From IMG/VR virus record IMGVR_UViG_3300023184_000062, positions 1 through 64,000 of that record: a stretch of DNA of 64,000 bases; one strand, written 5' to 3'. Within the stretch, counting starts at the first letter, position 1; each line of letters begins with the position of its first letter. Source of the DNA: a virus. Made by a program: the position numbers and the translations under genes. Under the pieces are notes generated by a model. It did not search any database. It was not told where the DNA came from and saw only the letters and a list, made by a program, of their open reading frames with translations. Below, in pieces: positions 1 to 6,606 of the stretch.

Positions 1-2
1 AT

Positions 3-425
3 CGTAACGAAAGTGGTGGCGCTATTGTTAGAAGCATGGCTCCTTTTATTATGATAAAGAACGGTCAGACAAGCACTGCCATGAATGTTGGGCCAGCTGT
101 TCAGGCTGCATTAAAGAAAGCTGGACTATTGAAAGGTGTAGAAGAAGGCATAGCGGAAGGCGACATGTATGGTGATGCAGAAGTAAGTTGGGAAAAAGGC
201 GGTCGTAGAGCGCCAACTGGCGCATTCAGAAATCCAAACTTTGGTAACGTACTTCAAAAAAGTGTAAACAAACACAATAAAGCTATAGTTAAAACTAGAC
301 AAGATATAGGTAGCAGAATTGCTGACATTGGCCCAGGTGGAAAAGAGTACAATGTAAAGACCGATGCTGCTTGGGATGCTGCTAAGAAAAAAGTAGCAGA
401 AGGCGTATCAGCTAAAGCTAGATAA
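3..425 (+). CDS. Phage structural or internal-head protein, C-terminal part
   Basis: The reading frame is open to the left edge of the window, so the N-terminus lies outside; the first internal Met is at position 36. No family is recognised. The visible 141 residues are basic and Gly/Ala/Lys-rich. They contain a GIAEG site near the middle and a VAEG site near the C-terminus, the same motif that recurs in the proteins at 21.6-26.4 kb and resembles T4 gp21 prohead-protease cleavage sites (I/L-x-E before A/G/S). It sits 20 bases before another structural-type gene. The structural or internal-head role is inferred from motif and neighbours only. Confidence 0.6.
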   Translation, partial: RNESGGAIVRSMAPFIMIKNGQTSTAMNVGPAVQAALKKAGLLKGVEEGIAEGDMYGDAEVSWEKGGRRAPTGAFRNPNFGNVLQKSVNKHNKAIVKTRQDIGSRIADIGPGGKEYNVKTDAAWDAAKKKVAEGVSAKAR

Positions 426-445
426 TAGAAATAAGAAAGAGTATT

Positions 446-3238
446 ATGAAAACAAATGAATTTTTAACAGAACTATCTAACGAAAAGTTAGCAAAATACA
501 AAACTGCTGCTGCGGCTGATGCTAGCAAAGCTGATAAAGAAGGTGACTTCAAAAAAGGTGACAAGCGTTTTAAAGGTATTGTAAAAGCTACAAATAAACA
601 ATTTGCTAATGATACTAAAAAAGTACAAGAAAGCAAACAAGATATTTTAAATGAATCTTTATTAATGGAAGATCCCATTTATCGTCAATTTAAAAGTGTA
701 AGTAAGTATATTGTTGAACGCAGACTTAGCAAACAAGAAATCTATCAAATATTTGCTGATGCTGAAACCGGCATGACAAATAAAGATACTGGTGCTAATC
801 GTACTATGTTAGGTCGCGGCAAAGATGTAACAGGCAAAGCTATTACAAGTGTTAAAGATGCGGTATCAGGTGTTTTAAACTCTATACAATCTTCTGCTCC
901 AGTAGCAGCCGTTGATGTTGCATATGATCAAGCTACAGCTGCCTTAGGTAAATTAACTGGCGGTGAAAAAGGCAAGATAATGAAATCAATTATTGCTTAT
1001 CGCAATCTTGCTAAACAATATCCCAAAGCAGCAGGTTTTGCTAAAGCAGCATTAGTTGCTGCTGTAGGACTTGCTACCGGTGGAGCCGGACTTCCTGCTA
1101 TTGCGGGTTTAACTTATGCACTTGATTCTGCGATTAGAGGCGATAAGTTATCAAGTGTAATTGGAAAAGGTGCCGGCGCTGCTGCATTGGCATACGGCGG
1201 ACAAGCTGCGGCAGAATATGCTCAAGGCACCGGCGGTGCAGATATCCCAGGAGCAAATCCGCATCAACTTGATCCGTCACAAATGCAACAAGGCCCCGGC
1301 GGCGGAGGTGGCGGTGGCGGTGGCGGTGCAGGTGGTGCTGATATCCCAGGAGCAAATCCACATCAATTAGATCCGTCACAAATGCAACAAGCAGCAGGCG
1401 GTTCTAACGATATAGTAAAGACAGTTGTAAAGGGAGATAAATTAAGCGTCATTGCAGACAAATACAACACAAGCGTTGAATTACTACAACGTGCAAATCC
1501 TCAAATAACTAATCCTGATGCATTGGTAATAGGAACTAAAATCCATATACCCCCAACAAATGCTCCTACATATTATCATGGTGTAGGTACTGCGGCAGAC
1601 ACCGCTGCTAAAACTGCATCTGGCGCATATGATAGTGTACCAACAGCATTAGCTAAACAAGCAGCAGCCAATCGTGCCGGTGTTACTGAAAGTATTTGGA
1701 AAAATCATTCTCCTAAACTAGATAAAAACATTGTAGAATCAATATCATTTAAAAAGTTATCAGCATATGATTTAATAGACAAAAAAACTACTGCGTTCAA
1801 CTGGGCATTAAATGAAAGTATTGGTAATAAAAATAGAAATATAAATTTAACTACAGTAGGGGTATATACTATATTTGAAAATGTTGACCGTTACCGTCTT
1901 GCTGTAATGGAAGTAGCAGGAGTTCCGGGCAGCACTCGTCCAGAGCAGTATCGTCCAGATGAGCCGGAAGGTAAAGGTAAGGAAAGCAAACCAGGTTTAA
2001 TTGGTAGAGGACTTAATTGGTTAGACAAAACTGCCGGCAAAGTAGGCGGCGCATTAAGTAATTTTGGACATCAGTTCACTACAAACGTCACAAAAGAAAA
2101 ACTAAAAATGAATTGGACTCAAAAAGGCGAACAAAGTGATTCAGATGAAGTAGCAGCTTTTATGAAAAGTCAAGGTGTACCAGAAGATGTAATTTCAACA
2201 ATATACACAAAGATGGGTCTACCTTATACTCAAAGTACAGCCGCAGCTACAGCAGCAGCTACTCCAGCTGCCGACACAGGATCAACAAGTACAGATACTA
2301 GTGGTGCAGGTGCCGGCGCATTTAGTTCAATGGCAAATCAATTACCTAAATCAACTAATACATCATCTACTGGCGGCACAACTACAAATACATCAACTGG
2401 ATTAACACATACAAGCAAAGCAGTTGCACCAACAACAGGTGGTGCAGGTGGGACAAGTAGTGCAGGCAGTATGTCACAACCATCACAGCCTAATACACCG
2501 CGTGAACAACAAGCGGTGACTCGCACAGTACGACAACAGATTGATGACATTATGCATACTATATTGACTCAACATAATGACGACCAACCATCATTAGTAA
2601 AATATTTGCGTCAACGTCTTGATAGTAGTTTTCCCGGAGAAACTACAACAGCAGCGCCTAAAAGAGCAGCACCTAGAAAGGCAGCACTTAAAGGTAAAAA
2701 ACCTAATAATACTATAGCAATGCCAAAACGTGAAAAAATCCGTATAGGAAAAGACGAAATTAAACCCGATAATCCTATGTATGATAAAAAAAACGCTAGT
2801 GGGGTAACCGAATCATTAGGACTAAACTATCCTGAAACATATGAACAAACTAATGATAAATTCAAAAGCAAAGGTCAACGTAGAGTTGCTGCATTAACTA
2901 ATGAGCAAAATTATGATAGCGGTGATTATTCTAATGCTAGAATGGGTAGAGAGTACGGTAAAAGTAATTATCATGTTGATTCTGGTGCTTCACACTTTGA
3001 AAAAGAAAGAGTTAAAAATGAACCGGGCGGAGAATTAGGTAGACCAAAAAGTCTTGCAGGCGCATCTAAATCATTACCTGCTGATCCATTCAGTCGTACT
3101 ACAGGAAAAATACCAAAGGGTAAAACAGGACAGGTTCATAAAGTAGATATGGATGAAGGGAAACAACGCATAGATACTAGAGTCAAAAACTATGTACCAA
3201 TAAAAGAATCAGCAATATTACAAGGCTTAAGAGGATAA
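446..3238 (+). CDS. Large LysM-containing virion-type protein
   Basis: This is a 930-residue modular protein. It starts with a peptide ending L-T-E-L that looks like a T4 capsid-targeting sequence, then a basic Ala/Lys module (about residues 10-55) of a kind common in phage structural proteins. A Gly/Ala hydrophobic stretch (about 195-240), a twice-repeated 20-residue unit separated by a poly-Gly run, and a LysM peptidoglycan-binding domain (about 322-368) follow. The C-terminal half is low-complexity Thr/Ser/Gly-rich with several LNES, VTES and IKES sites that could be protease targets. LysM suggests contact with cell wall during entry or exit. The gene ends two bases before the Dps-like gene. 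The exact virion role is unknown. Confidence 0.75.
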   Translation: MKTNEFLTELSNEKLAKYKTAAAADASKADKEGDFKKGDKRFKGIVKATNKQFANDTKKVQESKQDILNESLLMEDPIYRQFKSVSKYIVERRLSKQEIYQIFADAETGMTNKDTGANRTMLGRGKDVTGKAITSVKDAVSGVLNSIQSSAPVAAVDVAYDQATAALGKLTGGEKGKIMKSIIAYRNLAKQYPKAAGFAKAALVAAVGLATGGAGLPAIAGLTYALDSAIRGDKLSSVIGKGAGAAALAYGGQAAAEYAQGTGGADIPGANPHQLDPSQMQQGPGGGGGGGGGGAGGADIPGANPHQLDPSQMQQAAGGSNDIVKTVVKGDKLSVIADKYNTSVELLQRANPQITNPDALVIGTKIHIPPTNAPTYYHGVGTAADTAAKTASGAYDSVPTALAKQAAANRAGVTESIWKNHSPKLDKNIVESISFKKLSAYDLIDKKTTAFNWALNESIGNKNRNINLTTVGVYTIFENVDRYRLAVMEVAGVPGSTRPEQYRPDEPEGKGKESKPGLIGRGLNWLDKTAGKVGGALSNFGHQFTTNVTKEKLKMNWTQKGEQSDSDEVAAFMKSQGVPEDVISTIYTKMGLPYTQSTAAATAAATPAADTGSTSTDTSGAGAGAFSSMANQLPKSTNTSSTGGTTTNTSTGLTHTSKAVAPTTGGAGGTSSAGSMSQPSQPNTPREQQAVTRTVRQQIDDIMHTILTQHNDDQPSLVKYLRQRLDSSFPGETTTAAPKRAAPRKAALKGKKPNNTIAMPKREKIRIGKDEIKPDNPMYDKKNASGVTESLGLNYPETYEQTNDKFKSKGQRRVAALTNEQNYDSGDYSNARMGREYGKSNYHVDSGASHFEKERVKNEPGGELGRPKSLAGASKSLPADPFSRTTGKIPKGKTGQVHKVDMDEGKQRIDTRVKNYVPIKESAILQGLRG
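1232..1390 (+). repeat. Two 60-bp direct repeats flanking a poly-Gly run
   Basis: Bases 1232-1291 and 1331-1390 encode the same 20 residues (beginning GGADIPGANP) with only a few synonymous differences. They are separated by GGN repeats coding for a Gly run. The repeat lies just before the LysM domain and probably acts as a flexible linker that grew by duplication. Confidence 0.85.
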
Positions 3239-3240
3239 TT

Positions 3241-3681
3241 ATGTTAACAGAAGATTTAAAAGTGTTATTGGCAAGTGTTAACTCATTATCCATCAAAGCA
3301 CAAAACTTTCATTGGAATGTAGAGGGCGATAACTTCCCCCAATATCACGAATTCTTTGGCAATTTCTATGAAGAAATATACAGCGCAGTAGATAAGGTTG
3401 CTGAATATATTCGTACATTAGATAGCTATGCGCCCGGCAGCTTAACACGCTATGCTGAATTAACTATCATTCAAGACCAACTTAAGATTCCACGTGCTGA
3501 ATTAATGTTTGCTGAATTGTTTGAAGATAATGCTAGAATGATTGAATTACTTAATCATTGCTTTGCTTCTGCTACACAAGAAAACAAACAAGGTATCGCT
3601 AACTTTATCGCTGAAAGGTTAGATGCTCACGAAAAACATCAATGGATGATTCGTAGTGTTCTAAAGAAAGCGAGAGCGTAA
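3241..3681 (+). CDS. Dps/ferritin-like protein
   Basis: The 146-residue product matches the Dps (starvation DNA-protection, ferritin-like) family in length and layout. The first helix carries QNFHWNVEG with H24, followed by H36 and a D51-x3-E55 pair, the usual inter-subunit ferroxidase ligands. Dps proteins oxidise and store iron and protect DNA from peroxide. It begins two bases after the LysM protein and ends one base before a secreted nuclease gene, so all three are likely co-transcribed. In a phage it could be a virion or late protein; that location is inferred. Confidence 0.85.
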   Translation: MLTEDLKVLLASVNSLSIKAQNFHWNVEGDNFPQYHEFFGNFYEEIYSAVDKVAEYIRTLDSYAPGSLTRYAELTIIQDQLKIPRAELMFAELFEDNARMIELLNHCFASATQENKQGIANFIAERLDAHEKHQWMIRSVLKKARA

Positions 3682-3682
3682 G

Positions 3683-4498
3683 ATGAAAAAATTACTAGCA
3701 ATAGTATTGAGTATAGCCTCCTTTGCCGCATCAGCTTGGACACAACGAGCACCAAATCCACCTCAACAATGTCAAGTACACGCACCATACGGATTCCCCC
3801 AAACGGCATTAGCGGTACAGCCCATTTGCCGTCAAGCATATCTAGTTGGATATGATCCTATTGCAAAATTACCAAAGTATGTGACATATGAATTAATGCC
3901 ACAAAACGCATTAGGATGTGTTGCTAGAACAAATGCTTTTGCTGCTGATCAATCTATACCAAACGGTCCTAAACCAGACGATTATGCGGGTACAGGTTAC
4001 GATAAAGGTCATATGAGTCCAGATGGTGATCTATCATGGGATCAGCAAGTAGAGTTTGAATCATTCTTAATGACTAACATGGCTCCGCAAGCTGGTTCAT
4101 TGAATCGTGGTATATGGAAATTGTTAGAAACAAGTGTGCGTGGTTGGGCAGTTCAGCGCAATCAACCATACACAATTTATGTCGGCGGAGTATATAATGC
4201 ACAAGATAAGAAAATCGGCAACGGTGTTGTTGTTCCTCATGGTTATTACAAAATTGTTATCAATAATCAAACTAAAGAAATAGCAGGATGGGCATTTCCC
4301 CACGTTGCTCCTTATCCTAATTTGGGCAATGACTTAACTAAGTTTAGATTATCTGTGGTGCAAATTCAACAAGCAGCAGGGGTGCATTTTGGATTCCCGC
4401 AAGGTGCTAAAGAATTGAATCCTGGGCAAGAATGGCCAGTTGATTTTGGCGCACTTACAAAAGCTAAGAGAGCCAAATGCGGCAAGGATGATGATTAA
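3683..4498 (+). CDS. Secreted DNA/RNA non-specific endonuclease
   Basis: The first about 18 residues form a signal peptide (MKKLL, hydrophobic core, AAS-AW). The mature part contains DKGHM (about residues 106-110), a variant of the DRGH motif of the NucA/Serratia (beta-beta-alpha metal) nuclease family, followed by an NMAPQ...N...W element that supplies the Mg-binding Asn. Length (271) fits the family. The enzyme should cut DNA and RNA outside the cytoplasm, for example in the periplasm or in surrounding DNA. The upstream Dps gene ends one base earlier. A signal peptide on a phage nuclease is unusual. Confidence 0.88.
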   Translation: MKKLLAIVLSIASFAASAWTQRAPNPPQQCQVHAPYGFPQTALAVQPICRQAYLVGYDPIAKLPKYVTYELMPQNALGCVARTNAFAADQSIPNGPKPDDYAGTGYDKGHMSPDGDLSWDQQVEFESFLMTNMAPQAGSLNRGIWKLLETSVRGWAVQRNQPYTIYVGGVYNAQDKKIGNGVVVPHGYYKIVINNQTKEIAGWAFPHVAPYPNLGNDLTKFRLSVVQIQQAAGVHFGFPQGAKELNPGQEWPVDFGALTKAKRAKCGKDDD

Positions 4499-4518
4499 TA
4501 TTAACACTAATATATCAT

Positions 4519-4526
4519 ACTAAATA
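4519..4526 (+). promoter_or_regulatory. Late-type promoter box (ACTAAATA)
   Basis: ACTAAATA ends five bases before the ATG at 4532 and no Shine-Dalgarno lies between. T4 late promoters (TATAAATA) start RNA about five to six bases after the box, so this predicts a transcript starting at or next to the ATG. Confidence 0.5.
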
Positions 4527-4531
4527 TCAGT

Positions 4532-4984
4532 ATGAACATCACAAAATTAGGCAAACTCGTGGGTGATTGGAGTAATATCAATGATAAATTGCTCCAACAA
4601 ATAAGCAATCTATTCAAACTTAGAGATTGTAATATTAATTTGGATATACAAAAGCCAAATAAAGTAACCCCTTTCATTAAAGACAACTTAGAACATTATA
4701 GTTTGGATAATCCCTTTACTGTTAAAAGAATCTGTATTCATTTAACAGATTGGGAACCGGGTCATTTCTATTGCTTTGATAATGATATCCATACTGGATG
4801 GAAAGCAGGAGATGTATATAGTGTTGATTGGCACAAAACTTCTTATGCTAGCGCAAACGCAGGTGCTTCTGATAGAATCATACTGCAACTAACTGGGCTT
4901 GTTTCAGAAGAATCTAATGAATTCTTGGCACGATTAAAAAGATTTGATACATACGCTATGGAACTTAAAGAAAGTTCTTGGTAA
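4532..4984 (+). CDS. Hypothetical protein, possible cupin/2OG-oxygenase-like fold
   Basis: The 150-residue protein has a C-terminal half rich in beta-strand pattern: an HLTDWEPGHF segment, a GDVYSVDW turn and a final ILQLTG strand. This is reminiscent of double-stranded beta-helix proteins, though a clear HxD...H metal triad is not evident. No SD precedes the ATG; a late-type box is five bases upstream. The next gene probably starts 97 bases after its stop. Confidence 0.55.
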   Translation: MNITKLGKLVGDWSNINDKLLQQISNLFKLRDCNINLDIQKPNKVTPFIKDNLEHYSLDNPFTVKRICIHLTDWEPGHFYCFDNDIHTGWKAGDVYSVDWHKTSYASANAGASDRIILQLTGLVSEESNEFLARLKRFDTYAMELKESSW

Positions 4985-5069
4985 GAACACACCTACCTTA
5001 GGACCGTGTGACCCGGCTGCTGGGTTTAGAAAACGATTCGCTACCGTAGACTATAAAGTGAGCATATTT

Positions 5070-5077
5070 GATAAATA
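5070..5077 (+). promoter_or_regulatory. Late-type promoter box (GATAAATA)
   Basis: GATAAATA ends four bases before the ATG at 5082 with no SD between, the same geometry as at 4519. It also argues for choosing this ATG over the in-frame ATG at 4944. Confidence 0.5.
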
Positions 5078-5081
5078 CATA

Positions 5082-5666
5082 ATGCTTACCGAACACATCA
5101 TTATTGAATCCGCTGCACTTGAATTAGCAAAACGTTTGCCGTCATTGCAAAAACATGACTACAATACTATTGACAAATTAATGCAGCAAATTGCTAGTAA
5201 ACATCGTATTACTGGTAAAGCATTACATGATTTGTTCGTAAAGAAATTTCATAAAAATCCTGATAATTGGATCAAGGATAAATTAGATGAAGATAATGAT
5301 GAACCAGACTTCTTAGCAGATAACCCAATAATGCAGAAATTTATAGATTGGGCTAGTAGTGAACTACATTTAAAATCAACACCCGATTTTGAATTCAGCT
5401 ACAATACTGACGAAGCACAAGAAGGTCATCACACAGGTCGCCATAGTACAAATGATAATAGCGTTTGGGTATATGTTGCTAATCGTAATATGGTTGATAT
5501 TATGCGTACCGTTTACCATGAACTTACCCATGTCCGTCAAGGTGAATTGAATATGATTAAACCAGGTGACAGTTATCCGGGTAGCCCAATTGAAATGCTA
5601 GCTGATATGACCTCAGGAAAAGCCATGAAGATTTTTGGTAAAGATCACCCAGAAATCTTTCAATAA
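5082..5666 (+). CDS. Zincin-type metallopeptidase-like protein (HELTH)
   Basis: The protein contains YHELTHVRQGE, an HExxH zinc-binding and catalytic motif, in the C-terminal third, followed by an acidic helix (EMLAD) that could give the third ligand. The N-terminal half is helical and charged. I chose the ATG preceded by a TAAATA box; a longer frame from 4944 would overlap the previous gene. A similar HE-x-x-H-x-RQ context occurs in the product at 54.6-55.3 kb. The role is unknown; virion maturation or host protein cleavage are possible. Confidence 0.7.
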   Translation: MLTEHIIIESAALELAKRLPSLQKHDYNTIDKLMQQIASKHRITGKALHDLFVKKFHKNPDNWIKDKLDEDNDEPDFLADNPIMQKFIDWASSELHLKSTPDFEFSYNTDEAQEGHHTGRHSTNDNSVWVYVANRNMVDIMRTVYHELTHVRQGELNMIKPGDSYPGSPIEMLADMTSGKAMKIFGKDHPEIFQ

Positions 5667-5686
5667 AATCGTTTCTATGCTATAAT
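5659..5686 (+). promoter_or_regulatory. Sigma-70-like promoter of the tilS-like gene
   Basis: A perfect TATAAT (-10) lies six bases before the ATG at 5693, with a weak -35 (TTTCAA) 16 bases upstream. No SD is present, so the transcript is predicted to be leaderless. Confidence 0.5.
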
Positions 5687-5692
5687 GCATAG

Positions 5693-6301
5693 ATGCTAAA
5701 ATTACTCTTTCCATTGCCAAAAGATATTGTTGTCGCACTTAGTGGCGGCGTTGACTCTGTTGCTATTACAGATTTCCTTTCTCAAAAACATAAGGTAGCT
5801 TGCGCTTTCTTCCATCATGGAACAGAGAACAGCGAACGGGCATTACAATTCGTTGCCAACTTCTGCACCGATCGTAATCTACCATTGATGGTAGGGATTA
5901 TTAAAAATAACAAGTCCAAAGAACTTAGTATGGAAGAACATTGGCGTAACGAACGCTATGACTTTTTGGATAGCTTTGGCGATTCATTGGGTCCAGTTAT
6001 TACTGGTCATCATTTGGATGACTGTGTAGAAACATATATCTGGTCATCACTTCACGGTAGACCAAAAGTTATCCCTGCAAAAAGAAACAATGTTGTACGA
6101 CCATTTCTTACAACAAACAAAAGTGAATTCACAAATTGGTGCGAACGAAAATCTATCAATTGGTGTCACGACAATAGCAACGATGACACAAAATATATGC
6201 GTAACTATGTCAGAACACATCTCATGCCACACGCATTACACGTTAACCCAGGACTGCATACTGTGGTTAAAAAGATTGTAGAAAGTCAGCAAAATGTTTG
6301 A
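5693..6301 (+). CDS. TilS-like tRNA(Ile)-lysidine synthetase, core domain only
   Basis: A PP-loop ATPase: SGGVDS at residues 17-22 binds ATP, GHHLDDCVET is the second TilS signature, and a D-x-SN-x-D...Y-x-RN-x-(I/V)R region matches the TilS substrate-binding segment. TilS converts C34 of the CAU-anticodon isoleucine tRNA to lysidine so that AUA is read. At 202 residues it contains only the catalytic N-terminal domain and lacks the C-terminal tRNA-binding domains of E. coli TilS, though short TilS proteins exist. QueC is another PP-loop option but the downstream motifs fit TilS better. Confidence 0.8.
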   Translation: MLKLLFPLPKDIVVALSGGVDSVAITDFLSQKHKVACAFFHHGTENSERALQFVANFCTDRNLPLMVGIIKNNKSKELSMEEHWRNERYDFLDSFGDSLGPVITGHHLDDCVETYIWSSLHGRPKVIPAKRNNVVRPFLTTNKSEFTNWCERKSINWCHDNSNDDTKYMRNYVRTHLMPHALHVNPGLHTVVKKIVESQQNV

Positions 6302-6326
6302 CTTTTCTACACAAGGCATGTATACT
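6298..6326 (+). promoter_or_regulatory. Sigma-70 promoter upstream of the replication genes
   Basis: TTGACT, a 17-base spacer and TATACT. The -35 overlaps the stop of the tilS-like gene. It should drive the dsbA-like gene and the coupled DNA polymerase gene. Confidence 0.75.
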
Positions 6327-6348
6327 AATTACTTTACAAGGAGAAACT

Positions 6349-6606
6349 ATGAGTAAAATGTTTACCGGAGAGCAAAAGATTAAGTTGACTCAACTTATCA
6401 ACGAGGGCATGGTAGTCCTACATGAGATTGATACTCTACGTGAGGGATTATCTGATACTGTAAAAGCTATCGCAGAAGAACTGGAAGTAAAGCCAGGCAT
6501 TCTTAAGAAGGCAATATCTGTCGCACACAAAGCAAGTCTTGGTCAAACAAACGCTGACCACGAAGAACTAAACACTATTTTGGAAACTGTGGGTAAAACA
6601 CTTTGA
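6349..6606 (+). CDS. Small helical protein, T4 DsbA-like
   Basis: This 85-residue, charged all-helical protein resembles in size and pattern T4 DsbA, a double-stranded DNA-binding protein tied to late transcription (weak similarity, by eye). The start is the ATG eight bases after an AAGGAG SD rather than the upstream in-frame ATG that lies before the promoter. Its stop overlaps the TTG start of the DNA polymerase (TTGA), so the two are translationally coupled. An alternative is an unrelated small DNA-binding protein. Confidence 0.6.
   Translation: MSKMFTGEQKIKLTQLINEGMVVLHEIDTLREGLSDTVKAIAEELEVKPGILKKAISVAHKASLGQTNADHEELNTILETVGKTL

Noticed and set aside
1134-1379. Alternative frames across the Gly-rich repeat (His/Arg-rich and Val/Ala-rich products)
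   Set aside because: They are shadows of the GGN-repeat coding region of the LysM protein and have low-complexity products and no start signals.
4944-5081. N-terminal extension of the HELTH protein from the ATG at 4944
   Set aside because: It overlaps the previous gene in another frame, has unlikely composition, and the internal ATG at 5082 has a TAAATA box at the usual distance.
5693-6301. Calling the PP-loop protein QueC to complete the preQ0 pathway
   Set aside because: It lacks the QueC C-terminal zinc cysteines and has the TilS-type GHHLDD...ET and D-x-SN-x-D...RN-x-(V)R motifs.
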